Assembly (NCBI GenBank): GCA_035267045.1
Contig: DATFMH010000226.1
Span: 33,441 to 97,440 of the forward strand
DNA length: 64,000 nucleotides
Reading direction: 5' to 3'
DNA from: DATFMH01 sp035267045
GTDB taxonomy: Bacteria > Bacteroidota > Rhodothermia > Balneolales > DATFMH01
How positions within the stretch are numbered: the first letter of the stretch is position 1; each line of letters opens with the position of its first letter. Below, in pieces: positions 1-8,520 of the stretch. Below the pieces are notes generated by a model that was not told the DNA's origin, did no database searches, and saw only the letters and a program-made list of their open reading frames with translations. The position numbers and the translations under genes are program-made.

Positions 1-106
1 ATATTTTGGTTTAATGGCCGTAAAATATCATCTTGATTAATAGGTGCTGTTATAAATTGTAATAGTTGTTATCGCCCCACGTTATATTTTTATAATTGAT
101 TATTAA

Positions 107-844
107 ATGATTATTGAAACTCCGGCAATTGTTTTACGTTCAATTGATTATCATGAGACCAGCAAGATTGTAACCTTGTTAACGAAGAAACAAGGTAAAA
201 TAGCTGTTATAGCCAAAGGTGCGAAACGGCCCAAAAGTAAGTTTGCCGGCTTGCTGGAAACCGGTAACGTCATAGATGTGATCTATTATTATAAGGGGTC
301 AAGATCGGTACAAACACTATCGGAGGCAGAATACAGAATCAAGACATTCAAACTGCGTTATAATTTTGAAAAAATGGCCATAACCTCGGCTTCCATAGAA
401 ATGATATACCAGTTGTTGCATGAAAACGAGGTTAATGAACCGATGTATGATTTGGGAGAGAACTTATTACAATGGTTAAATGATACGGATAAGAATGTTC
501 GTAATTTGTTTCCTTATATACAGTTACGATTAGCGGAAATTATGGGAGTCGGTATCCATTTGGATGTTGCATCGATTAAACAAAATAAAGTTGGCCTGTA
601 CCTTAATACGGATTCCGGCAGAGTACATGGCAACAGAAATGAAAGTACAGGTTTAAAATTAAATCCTGATCAGGCGCATTACATGTTGCTTGCTTTACAA
701 GGTAAAACCGGCAAATTATTGACATTACTGATTGAGTCGGATGACTTGAAAAATTTAATTCGGATATTGGATATTTATTTAAAACATCATATTGAAGGAT
801 TAAAAGATCGAACATCAGACACAATATTCGAACAAATATTGTAA
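107..844 (+). CDS. recO: DNA repair protein RecO
   Basis: RecO loads RecA onto SSB-coated single-stranded DNA together with RecR in recombinational gap repair. The 245-residue protein opens with the typical RecO OB-fold segment (residues 1-75; ETPAIVLRSIDYHETSKIV and a basic KGAKRPKSKF stretch), followed by the helical C-terminal half. Many RecO proteins carry a C-terminal zinc finger; this one contains no cysteine, so the finger is absent. The ATG at 107 matches the family N-terminus and I see no clear Shine-Dalgarno sequence. An HtrA gene follows after 8 bases in the same direction, so the two may be co-transcribed. Confidence 0.93.
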   Translation: MIIETPAIVLRSIDYHETSKIVTLLTKKQGKIAVIAKGAKRPKSKFAGLLETGNVIDVIYYYKGSRSVQTLSEAEYRIKTFKLRYNFEKMAITSASIEMIYQLLHENEVNEPMYDLGENLLQWLNDTDKNVRNLFPYIQLRLAEIMGVGIHLDVASIKQNKVGLYLNTDSGRVHGNRNESTGLKLNPDQAHYMLLALQGKTGKLLTLLIESDDLKNLIRILDIYLKHHIEGLKDRTSDTIFEQIL

Positions 845-852
845 TTTAAAAT

Positions 853-2388
853 ATGAGCACTCGGAAAAGAAATATAACAAGAGCCTTACTTCTTGTCTTT
901 ATTGGTATACTGATTGGGGTCATAATAGTACTTTCGGAGCAGAATTATCAATTAAGTAATAAAGTCAAAGTTCGGTATACTACCATAAATCGCAGCACGG
1001 ACGATACGACAAATTTAATAGGCAAATCTGAAATTAAGACAAAGTCTGATGTTTTTCAGAATGTTGCCAACCGGGTAATACCTACAGTTGTTTATATTGA
1101 GGCATCAGTTCCGGTAAAGAAATTAGATATGCCAGAGGACGAGAATCACAGTTTTAATGATGATATCTGGAACAGGTTTTTACCGGAACAGGAAGTTCAG
1201 ACTGTCGGATCAGGAATCATCATAACCTCTAACGGTTATATTTTAACAAACCGGCATGTAGTTGCCAATGCGGAAGATCATAAAGTAGAAGTCACCTTAT
1301 ATGATAAAAGGACATTCTCCGGCAAAGTTATAGGCGAGGATCCTTCGACTGATTTAGCCGTGGTAAAGATTGATCAAAAGAATCTGCATCCTATCACTGT
1401 TGGAAATTCGAATACATTGAAAGTAGGAGATTGGGTACTTGCCATTGGAAATCCGTTCAGATTGAAATCTACGGTAACTGCAGGAATTGTGAGTGCATTG
1501 AATCGGGATGTGAATGTTATAAATAGTTCTAAACGTATAGAAAATTTTATTCAAACAGATGCTGCGATTAATAAAGGTAACAGTGGCGGAGCCTTAGTTA
1601 ATGTCAGGGGTGAATTGGTTGGCATCAATACGGCTATTGCAACTGAGACTGGAAATTACGAAGGATACGGTTTTGCCATACCAAGTAATATGGCGATTAA
1701 AATTGCCAGGGATATTATGGAATATGGTAAAGTTAAACGGGCATACCTCGGCGTAAAAATACAATCCGTCAACTCAAAAAGTGCCAGTAAATTAGGATTA
1801 CAGCATATTGAAGGGGTTGAAATACTAAATATTGATCCCAAAGGATCTGCTGATAAAGCCGGTTTAAAGCCCAATGATGTTGTGTTATCTGTTGATGGTT
1901 CGGCAGTTAATGAATATAATCAGTTACAGGCGAAAATAGCGGTTTTACATCCCGGTGATACTGCGAAACTTAAAGTATGGCGCGACGGTAAAACATTGGA
2001 TGTTAACGTTCCTTTAATGGGAGTTAATGAGAATTCGTTTAAAAAATGGTTGCTTGCCGATAATAAAGATCCGATTAATATATCACCTAACGAAAATGGC
2101 GCTTTCAAATATCAAAGTTTTGAATTAGGTTTTACGGTTGTAGCACTTGCAGATTCCAAAGATCTTAATAAATTTGACCTGGTGATTACGCAGGTTAAAG
2201 ACGGCAGTGAGGCAATGAAACGGGGTCTTAAGAAAAATTATATTATACGTGCAGTCGACGGTAAATCAGTGAATAATCTGGATAATCTGAAGGTCCTTAT
2301 TCGAAAGGGTTTATCAGAAAATCAAGAGATATTACTGAAAATAGAAAAAGACAATGGTGTTATTGGATATTACGAATTGAAAAATTAA
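853..2388 (+). CDS. HtrA/DegP-family periplasmic serine protease
   Basis: Envelope quality-control protease of the DegP/DegQ/DegS group, 511 aa. A single hydrophobic segment at residues about 10-28 is an uncleaved anchor or signal peptide. The trypsin-like domain shows the catalytic triad in family context: H135 (TNRHVVAN), D167 (STDLAVVKI) and S244 (NKGNSGGAL). Two PDZ domains follow (about residues 290-385 and 410-505), the first with the usual GVEIL and KAGLKPNDVVLSVDG motifs. The gene lies 8 bases after recO and 36 bases before a lipoprotein gene on the same strand. I leave the symbol blank because degP, degQ and degS cannot be separated by eye. Confidence 0.93.
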   Translation: MSTRKRNITRALLLVFIGILIGVIIVLSEQNYQLSNKVKVRYTTINRSTDDTTNLIGKSEIKTKSDVFQNVANRVIPTVVYIEASVPVKKLDMPEDENHSFNDDIWNRFLPEQEVQTVGSGIIITSNGYILTNRHVVANAEDHKVEVTLYDKRTFSGKVIGEDPSTDLAVVKIDQKNLHPITVGNSNTLKVGDWVLAIGNPFRLKSTVTAGIVSALNRDVNVINSSKRIENFIQTDAAINKGNSGGALVNVRGELVGINTAIATETGNYEGYGFAIPSNMAIKIARDIMEYGKVKRAYLGVKIQSVNSKSASKLGLQHIEGVEILNIDPKGSADKAGLKPNDVVLSVDGSAVNEYNQLQAKIAVLHPGDTAKLKVWRDGKTLDVNVPLMGVNENSFKKWLLADNKDPINISPNENGAFKYQSFELGFTVVALADSKDLNKFDLVITQVKDGSEAMKRGLKKNYIIRAVDGKSVNNLDNLKVLIRKGLSENQEILLKIEKDNGVIGYYELKN

Positions 2389-2424
2389 CTGACTTTTTAA
2401 AGGTAAATCACAGAAACTTAATAC

Positions 2425-3012
2425 ATGAAATTAATCTTCAGGCAATTAGCATTTACAGGTATACTCAGCGTTTTATTATTATCAGCATGCAGCACTTCAA
2501 AGACGGCAACAAAATCTACACAAACATCGTCGGCAAATAACCATAAGCCGTGGTATAAAGAAGCTTCTCAATTTTCGAAACAAGATCAATGGTATTATGC
2601 TATGGGGATGAGTATCTCAACAGACTCATTAGTAGCGCTGGACCGTGCCAAAAAGCAGGCCAGGGCTAAACTGAATTATGGGATTCAGAATGATCTTGAG
2701 AACCTGAGACAAAACATAGCAAGTGAAGAAGGGAATCATGCCACGGTCGCCAGGCCGTCTTTTATATGGATGATAAGAGGTGCCACTAATTATGATTTGA
2801 AACATGCCGTAGTGGATGATGTTATGGTTTTACCAAAAAATGGCATCTATCAGGCTTATGCCAAACTTAAGTATTCCCAAAAACAGGTTACATCAGATTT
2901 GATGAATGCTCTTTCTTCGGTAAAAAAATATCAGGATAGTGTGACAAACAGTAAGGCTTATAAAAAATGGTCAACTTCGAATGCATCGGGTACAGCCGAT
3001 TCAACAAAGTAA
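2425..3012 (+). CDS. LPP20-family lipoprotein
   Basis: Predicted outer-membrane lipoprotein of 195 aa. A signal peptide ends in the lipobox LLSAC with C22 as the lipidated cysteine. The mature part holds an LPP20-like domain (about residues 40-135: WYKEA start, a helix rich in AKKQARAKL, then a strand region with a YAKLKY element). The function of LPP20 proteins is poorly known; in other bacteria they are surface or envelope lipoproteins. The C-terminal 30 residues are Ser/Thr/Lys-rich and probably disordered. It is convergent with the next gene, with only 10 bases between the stop codons. Confidence 0.75.
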   Translation: MKLIFRQLAFTGILSVLLLSACSTSKTATKSTQTSSANNHKPWYKEASQFSKQDQWYYAMGMSISTDSLVALDRAKKQARAKLNYGIQNDLENLRQNIASEEGNHATVARPSFIWMIRGATNYDLKHAVVDDVMVLPKNGIYQAYAKLKYSQKQVTSDLMNALSSVKKYQDSVTNSKAYKKWSTSNASGTADSTK

Positions 3013-3022
3013 TATATATACG

Positions 3023-3613
3023 TCAGGCTGAAGGCGAAAAAAGAGTATGAATAATAAAGGCTGTAACGAATAATAAGCCAAGTGTCAGATGCCAGATTTT
3101 ACCTGTTTTTTTATATCTGCAGATACCGCTAATTGATAAAATAGCTAATAAACCCAACGCAATAAAACCGCTGATATAACCACCATTAAGCTTTATCCCA
3201 TTTATTATCGCTAAATAAGCATGTATTAAAATAATACCTATCGATATGAGAGCAACCGGTACATGCCATTGCCGTGCTACTTTAGCTAAAAAACGGAAGA
3301 CTGATTTAATGTGAAAACCTTTGAAGCTAATGTCCATGAAATCCCGGTATTTTAACAGGAGATAGACAGGGTAAATAGCTACGGAAAAAAAGAAGCCAAT
3401 TCTTGCAACAGATCCGATATACTGATGGAAACTAATAAAAGCATCTGTATGTAATGAATAATATTGCAGTATAACAGGTATTAAAGAATAACTGATAATC
3501 AACAATAAAAGAGAGCCAAAGAGAGTGATGAGAACTCTTTTTCTCTCTTTTTTATTTGGAATGAGCCTTTTACCAGGTCTATTATTTTTTGTTTTTTTTA
3601 TGTTACCATCCAT
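3023..3613 (-). CDS. Multi-pass membrane protein with four conserved-looking histidines
   Basis: 196-aa integral membrane protein with a strongly basic N-terminus (residues 1-27) and four to five hydrophobic segments. Four histidines lie at membrane-helix edges: H117 (RQWHVP), H131 (LIHAYL), H175 (IWHLTL) and H189 (IIHTLF). This spacing recalls cytochrome b561/ferric-reductase-like and DUF4405-type haem-binding proteins, so a small b-type cytochrome is possible but not shown. The frame is open to a TTG at 3649, but that would start the gene beside the icd terminator hairpin. The ATG at 3613 is the better start. It lies downstream of icd on the same strand. Confidence 0.6.
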   Translation of the reverse strand: MDGNIKKTKNNRPGKRLIPNKKERKRVLITLFGSLLLLIISYSLIPVILQYYSLHTDAFISFHQYIGSVARIGFFFSVAIYPVYLLLKYRDFMDISFKGFHIKSVFRFLAKVARQWHVPVALISIGIILIHAYLAIINGIKLNGGYISGFIALGLLAILSISGICRYKKTGKIWHLTLGLLFVTAFIIHTLFSPSA

Positions 3614-3647
3614 TAATCCACAGAATAAGCAAAACAAAATAGGTGTC

Positions 3648-3680
3648 AATAAAAAAGGAGACGTTATATAACGTCTCCTT
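3648..3680 (-). terminator. Rho-independent terminator of icd
   Basis: Positions 3655-3680 form a perfect 26-base palindrome (half-site AAGGAGACGTTAT). Read on the minus strand it lies just after the icd stop codon and is followed by a run of six T before TATTG. It separates icd from the downstream membrane-protein gene. Confidence 0.85.
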
Positions 3681-3700
3681 ATAAAAACAGGGGAAAAGGT

Positions 3701-4951
3701 TTAGTCCATGTTTTCAACAATTTTATGTCCGAATTCGGAACATTTAAGAAGGGTAGCACCTTCCATGAGTCTTTCGAAATCGTAGGTAACTTGTTTTTGT
3801 TGTATGGAGCCTTCAATACCTTTTTCGATGAGCTCTGCAGCCTCATTCCAGCCCATATATCGTAACATCATTACACCTGACAGGATTAGAGATCCGGGAT
3901 TAACTTTATCCTGACCTGCATATTTTGGAGCTGTACCGTGAGTGGCTTCAAATAGCGCATAGCCATTGGTGTAGTTAATGTTGGCGCCCGGTGCTATACC
4001 GATACCACCTACACAGGCAGCTAAAGCATCAGATATATAGTCACCATTCAGATTTAATGTGGCAATAACATCATATTCAGCCGGACGTGTTAAGATCTGT
4101 TGTAAGAATGCATCAGCGATGACATCCTTAATTATTATACCATTAGGTAGTTTGCACCACGGGCCACCATCAATTTCGACGGCATCATATTCCTCTTTGG
4201 CAAGTTCATAACCCCAGTTCTTGAAGCTACCTTCGGTAAACTTCATGATATTTCCTTTATGAACTAAAGTAACACTCTTTCGATCCGTCTCTATAGCATA
4301 ATTAATTGCTGAGCGAACCAATCGTTTGGTCCCTTCTTCAGATACGGGTTTTATGCCGAAAGAGGAAGAATCCGGGAAACGGACTTTATCAACTTTCATT
4401 TCATTAAGTAAAAAATCTTTGAATTTTTCATTTTCTGAAGTTCCGCTCTGGAATTCGATACCGGCATAGATATCTTCCGTATTTTCCCTGTAAATAACCA
4501 TGTCAGTCAGTTCCGGCTTCTTAACAGGACTGGGTGTTCCGTTGAAGTAACGTACAGGACGAACGCAGGCATATAAATCTAATTTTTGACGTAATGCAAC
4601 ATTCAGGCTGCGAATACCACCGCCCACCGGAGTCGTTAATGGCCCTTTAATAGCCACATGATAATCTTTAATAGCTTCAAGCGTATCATCAGGCAGCCAT
4701 TGGTCTTCTCCATAAAACGATACGGATTTTTCACCGGCATATATTTCGAACCATTCAATATTTTTCTTTCCGTTATATGCTTTGGCAACAGCATTATCTA
4801 ATACATATTTCATGGCAGGTGTAATATCCACACCAATACCATCACCCTCGATGTAAGGTATTACGGGATTATCAGGTACATTCAGTGTCCCGTCCTTTTT
4901 CGTTGTAATTTTTGCTCCTTTTGCTGGAGGTGTTATTTTTTGATATGACAT
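3701..4951 (-). CDS. icd: NADP-dependent isocitrate dehydrogenase
   Basis: TCA-cycle enzyme converting isocitrate to 2-oxoglutarate and CO2 with NADP, 416 aa, the usual length of the E. coli-type dimeric enzyme. The substrate-binding segment GGIRSLNVALRQ is intact, including the serine that AceK phosphorylates in enterics. The YRENTEDIYAGIE motif and the cofactor-binding HGTAPKYAGQDKVNPGSLILS motif are also present. Start ATG at 4951. It appears to be a single-gene transcript: about 300 bases of non-coding sequence upstream and a strong palindromic terminator directly downstream. No aceK is visible in the window. Confidence 0.96.
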   Translation of the reverse strand: MSYQKITPPAKGAKITTKKDGTLNVPDNPVIPYIEGDGIGVDITPAMKYVLDNAVAKAYNGKKNIEWFEIYAGEKSVSFYGEDQWLPDDTLEAIKDYHVAIKGPLTTPVGGGIRSLNVALRQKLDLYACVRPVRYFNGTPSPVKKPELTDMVIYRENTEDIYAGIEFQSGTSENEKFKDFLLNEMKVDKVRFPDSSSFGIKPVSEEGTKRLVRSAINYAIETDRKSVTLVHKGNIMKFTEGSFKNWGYELAKEEYDAVEIDGGPWCKLPNGIIIKDVIADAFLQQILTRPAEYDVIATLNLNGDYISDALAACVGGIGIAPGANINYTNGYALFEATHGTAPKYAGQDKVNPGSLILSGVMMLRYMGWNEAAELIEKGIEGSIQQKQVTYDFERLMEGATLLKCSEFGHKIVENMD

Positions 4952-5251
4952 ACTCTTTTGTAATTGATGATGTTAAGTTTTAAATATCGCGTCTGCATAA
5001 TAGTAAAATTGTACGCATATCGCACGTAAAAACACTGTAAAATTTCTAAAAGAATTTTGAATGAACTCATTTATTTTGAAATACTTTCAAATTGAACATC
5101 ATGCTTTATAATGCTGATATTTATTAATTAAAAGACTATGGGTATGGCTTTATTACACCAATTCAAATATTTATATTATATGTAAGAATTATGAACGGGT
5201 TACGTACGTTACATAATTAAATAAGAGCAGTAGAAATGGAGCGCATTTATT
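4952..5251. promoter_or_regulatory. Divergent intergenic region between icd and a small membrane-protein gene
   Basis: About 300 bases of AT-rich sequence with no ORF. Its clearest structure is an operator-like inverted repeat at 5075-5091, TTTGAAA-TAC-TTTCAAA (7-bp perfect arms, 3-base centre). A weaker pair, AAAATT/AATTTT, lies just upstream at about 5039-5058. Near 5198-5215 there is a GTTACGTACGTTAC palindrome-like stretch. The gene at 5252 has a GGAG ten bases before its ATG. No promoter could be placed with confidence on either strand. Confidence 0.5.
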
Positions 5252-5455
5252 ATGAAGTTTGGACCATTAGTGGGTAAAACTCCAAAACATAAAAGGTTTG
5301 AATATCAACCACGTTATTATAAGCCTGATAAAAAGAAAAAAGATTTACACGATATAAAATTTGAACGCAAAACTCATCGCGGGCAGGTGCGATCTATCGT
5401 TTTATATGCAGCGTTACTCTTTTTAGTATTTTGGCTTATATTGCATTTGGCTTAA
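5252..5455 (+). CDS. Small single-pass membrane protein, unknown function
   Basis: 67-aa protein with a basic, tyrosine-rich cytoplasmic part (residues 1-47; PKHKRFEYQPRYYKPDKKKK) and one hydrophobic segment at about 48-66 ending almost at the C-terminus, like a tail-anchored protein. A GGAG Shine-Dalgarno sequence ten bases before the ATG supports translation. It lies 59 bases upstream of mutL in the same direction. I recognise no characterised family. The compact, unbiased composition and the ribosome-binding site make it look like a genuine gene. Confidence 0.75.
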   Translation: MKFGPLVGKTPKHKRFEYQPRYYKPDKKKKDLHDIKFERKTHRGQVRSIVLYAALLFLVFWLILHLA

Positions 5456-5514
5456 TGAGTAACGTTATATTATCGTATCAGATAGTTAATTGAGAATTTG
5501 CTAAAAAGGGTGTA

Positions 5515-7356
5515 TTGAATAAGGAGATAGAGAAGCACAACGGTTTAATTAAAGAATTATCGCCAGAGCTATCTAATAAAATTGCTGCAGGAGAGGTCAT
5601 CCAAAGGCCGAGTTCTGTTGTAAAGGAATTATTGGATAATGCCATCGATTCAGGAGCGGATCACATAAGAGTTATTATCCAGAATGCCGGTCGAACACTG
5701 ATTCAAGTGATAGATAACGGTTGCGGTATGTCTAAAGAAGATATACCCCTTTGTTTCTTACGTCACGCGACTTCAAAAATTCACGAAGTCAACGACTTGT
5801 TTAACATTCAAACAATGGGTTTTCGTGGTGAGGCAATGGCTTCTATTTCCGCAGTGTCCCAGGTTACATTAAAAACCAAGAAGTTTGAAGATGAAATGGG
5901 ATATGAGTATGAGGTTTGGGGTAATAAAGTTAAAAATTTTGAACCGGCGGCTGTTGATAACGGTACATCGGTGGCCGTTCGCAATCTATTTTATAATGTA
6001 CCTGCACGCAGAGCTTTTTTAAAAACGGACGCTACGGAATTCAGACACATATTGATAACGTTTCAACAAGCCGCCCTGGCTAATGCCGATATATCATTTG
6101 AACTTATTGCGGATACTGATAGTGTGTATAATTTGCCGGCCGGCCCTCTTGATCAGCGTATTGTTGAAATATTCGGGAAATCATACAGAGCAAGTTTAAT
6201 ACCGGTCGAAGAAAAAACGAGTTACGTAAATGTGTGGGGGTATGTTATTGATCCTAAAATGGCTAAAAAGAACAGGGGGGAACAGTTTTTATTTGTTAAT
6301 AATAGGCCATTTTATCATCGGTATATATTACATATCATATTAAATATTTACAGGCAATGGATTCAACCTAATGAGTATCCTTTTTTTGCCCTGTTTTATG
6401 ATATTAATCCCCAGGAAGTCGATGTGAATGTTCATCCGAGTAAGCTGGAAGTGAAGTTCGGTGACGAACGCAGCGTTACGGCCTTTACACGTTCTATTGT
6501 TAAAAAAGCCTTGAATGAGCGTTTTAATGTGCCTGTTATTGGCAGGGGAGAATCACCCGGTGGTAAATCATATGGTGATTTTGAATCCGGTTTTTCATTT
6601 GGGAAATCCGGTGATACTTCCATTAATAGAAGTGGAGGTGATTCCATTCAATTCCCGTCCAGGATTAATTTTGACAAAAGAAGAGGGAATCGCGAGTCTC
6701 TTACCGATGAATTATATAGTGGTTTTGGAGGTAACCCACAGGGAATACCCGGTAAATATAATACCGGTAGTATTCCACAGCCTGAATACGATAAAGGCCG
6801 GGGTTTCTGGCAGTTGCATGATCGTTATATTATTTCACAAACGCTCACCGGACTGTTTATAATCGACCAGCACTCCGCTCATAAACGAATTATTTATGAA
6901 AAGGCATTACAGGCAACGGAATCGGCATTGCCCAGTACGCAACAATTGCTTTTTCCACAAACCATCGAATTTTCAGCCTCGGATTTTTCCCTTCTGAAAG
7001 AATTACATCCTATTATTCAGAAAATGGGATTTAACATACAGTTATTGAGTGGGAATACTGCTATGGTTCTCGGAGTACCTGCCGATATCAAAATGGGGGA
7101 TGAACGTCATCTGCTTGAATCGATATTACAACAATACCAGGACCTTTCCTCTCAACTTAAACTTAAAGATAGAGAAAAAGTAGCACTCGCGATGGCTAAC
7201 AAAGCCTCAATTCCACGAGGTAAGAAATTAAATGACATGGAAATGGAGCGATTGATTGATCAACTCTTCTCTTGTAAAGAACCATATTTAGATCCGTTGG
7301 AAAAGCCGACAATTGTTTATATTCCATTGGATGAAATAGAATCCCGCTTTCGATAA
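5515..7356 (+). CDS. mutL: DNA mismatch repair protein MutL
   Basis: Couples MutS mismatch recognition to strand incision. 613 aa. The N-terminal GHKL ATPase is intact: NKIAAGEVIQRP and the KELLDNAIDSGA helix (residues 21-48), DNGCGM, and GFRGEA. A poorly conserved linker rich in Gly, Ser and Arg follows (about residues 335-435), then the C-terminal dimerisation domain. The endonuclease motif DQHA-x2-E-x4-E reads DQHSAHKRIIYE (residues 451-462), with Ala to Ser and the first Glu to Lys. The usual ACK-x-AI and CPHGRP motifs read ANKASI and DPLEKP. The start is TTG at 5515, preceded by AAAGGG; no in-frame ATG exists before the ATPase motifs. Confidence 0.94.
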   Translation: MNKEIEKHNGLIKELSPELSNKIAAGEVIQRPSSVVKELLDNAIDSGADHIRVIIQNAGRTLIQVIDNGCGMSKEDIPLCFLRHATSKIHEVNDLFNIQTMGFRGEAMASISAVSQVTLKTKKFEDEMGYEYEVWGNKVKNFEPAAVDNGTSVAVRNLFYNVPARRAFLKTDATEFRHILITFQQAALANADISFELIADTDSVYNLPAGPLDQRIVEIFGKSYRASLIPVEEKTSYVNVWGYVIDPKMAKKNRGEQFLFVNNRPFYHRYILHIILNIYRQWIQPNEYPFFALFYDINPQEVDVNVHPSKLEVKFGDERSVTAFTRSIVKKALNERFNVPVIGRGESPGGKSYGDFESGFSFGKSGDTSINRSGGDSIQFPSRINFDKRRGNRESLTDELYSGFGGNPQGIPGKYNTGSIPQPEYDKGRGFWQLHDRYIISQTLTGLFIIDQHSAHKRIIYEKALQATESALPSTQQLLFPQTIEFSASDFSLLKELHPIIQKMGFNIQLLSGNTAMVLGVPADIKMGDERHLLESILQQYQDLSSQLKLKDREKVALAMANKASIPRGKKLNDMEMERLIDQLFSCKEPYLDPLEKPTIVYIPLDEIESRFR

Positions 7357-7371
7357 TCAACAATTATTTTC

Positions 7372-8520
7372 ATGAATATACTGGTTCTGGAACCATTTAT
7401 GGGAGGTTATCACAAAGTCTTCCTGAAAGGATTGGAGAAGAATTCGAGACATTCGATCTATTCCGTAACGATGTCGGAACGTTATTGGAAATGGCGAATG
7501 CACGGAGGTTCAATCACGCTGGCACGCGAGGCAGAGGATTTAAAAGTGCCGGTCGATTTAATTCTTGCCAGTAGCATGACCGACCTTTCTGCATTCATGG
7601 CGTTGACCAATCCCCACTTTGCTCATACTCCTGTTGCTATGTATATGCATGAGAATCAATTGACGCAACCACTTCCGGAAGGGGAGTCACGGGATATGAC
7701 TTATTGCTATATCAATTACCTGAGCGCATTGATAGCAGATAAGCTGATTTTTTCTTCTACGTTTCATTTCGATTCATTCATTACGGCTCTGCCTGAATTT
7801 CTCAAACGATTTCCGCATAATCATCAGCATCTCGATACCGTCGATTTGATACGTAATAAAAGTACAATCCTTCATCCTGCCATAAATCTTAAGTCATTTG
7901 ATAATCAGAAGGATACGAGAGCCAATAATGATAATCCCGTTATTGTTTGGAATCAACGATGGTCGTTTGATAAAGATCCGGGTTTGTTTTTTCGTGTAAT
8001 GAACAGGTTGGATGATGCTGGCTTTCAGTTCGATCTCATCCTTGCCGGTGATAACAGGCATGACAAACCGGTTGAATTTGAAAAAGCCTGGAATCGATAT
8101 GGTCACCGTATCATTCACTATGGCTATGTTGAAGATTTTGAAATCTACAGTAAGTTACTTCATAAGGCGGATATCGTTGTTTCAACAGCGACTTATGAAT
8201 TCTTTTGTGCCGCCATTATGGAGGCGGTGTACTGTGGCTGTCACCCGGTGTTACCGGATGGATTGACATATACTGAACTTATACCGGAACATCTTCGACA
8301 CCCGTTATTACATGCGCCCGTATTTTATAAAAACGAGGACGAGCTGTTTAATAATCTCAAGGGGATGCTTAAAGGGGATACCAAGCCCTTACCCAAAGCA
8401 TCATTGCAAGGTATTAACAAGCATCTGGACTGGAGTGTGATGATTCAGCAATATGACGCATTGTTTGAGGATATAGCAGAGACTAAGAAGGAGATAAGTC
8501 CTTTAAGCGGGCTACAATGA
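7372..8520 (+). CDS. DUF3524 glycosyltransferase, tRNA-queuosine mannosyltransferase-like
   Basis: 382-aa GT-B glycosyltransferase with the hallmark N-terminus of the GTDC1/QTMAN family: LEPFMGGYHKVFLKGL followed by SRHSIYSVTM and a YWKWRMHGGSITLA segment (residues 5-53). In vertebrates QTMAN attaches mannose to queuosine at the tRNA-Asp wobble position. A bacterial homologue with the same motif is inferred to act on tRNA or a related nucleoside. The C-terminal nucleotide-sugar half includes NQRWSFDKDPGLFFRV and the acidic TYEFFCAAIMEAVYCGC motif. It lies 15 bases after mutL, and its 3' end overlaps the convergent DUF1460 gene by 38 bases. Confidence 0.8.
   Translation: MNILVLEPFMGGYHKVFLKGLEKNSRHSIYSVTMSERYWKWRMHGGSITLAREAEDLKVPVDLILASSMTDLSAFMALTNPHFAHTPVAMYMHENQLTQPLPEGESRDMTYCYINYLSALIADKLIFSSTFHFDSFITALPEFLKRFPHNHQHLDTVDLIRNKSTILHPAINLKSFDNQKDTRANNDNPVIVWNQRWSFDKDPGLFFRVMNRLDDAGFQFDLILAGDNRHDKPVEFEKAWNRYGHRIIHYGYVEDFEIYSKLLHKADIVVSTATYEFFCAAIMEAVYCGCHPVLPDGLTYTELIPEHLRHPLLHAPVFYKNEDELFNNLKGMLKGDTKPLPKASLQGINKHLDWSVMIQQYDALFEDIAETKKEISPLSGLQ

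Noticed and set aside
3614..3649. TTG start for the membrane protein after icd
   Set aside because: It would place the start codon against the icd terminator hairpin and add a short hydrophobic stretch; the ATG at 3613 is more plausible.
6515..6862. 115-codon plus-strand ORF inside mutL
   Set aside because: A shadow frame within the low-complexity linker of MutL, with no family similarity.
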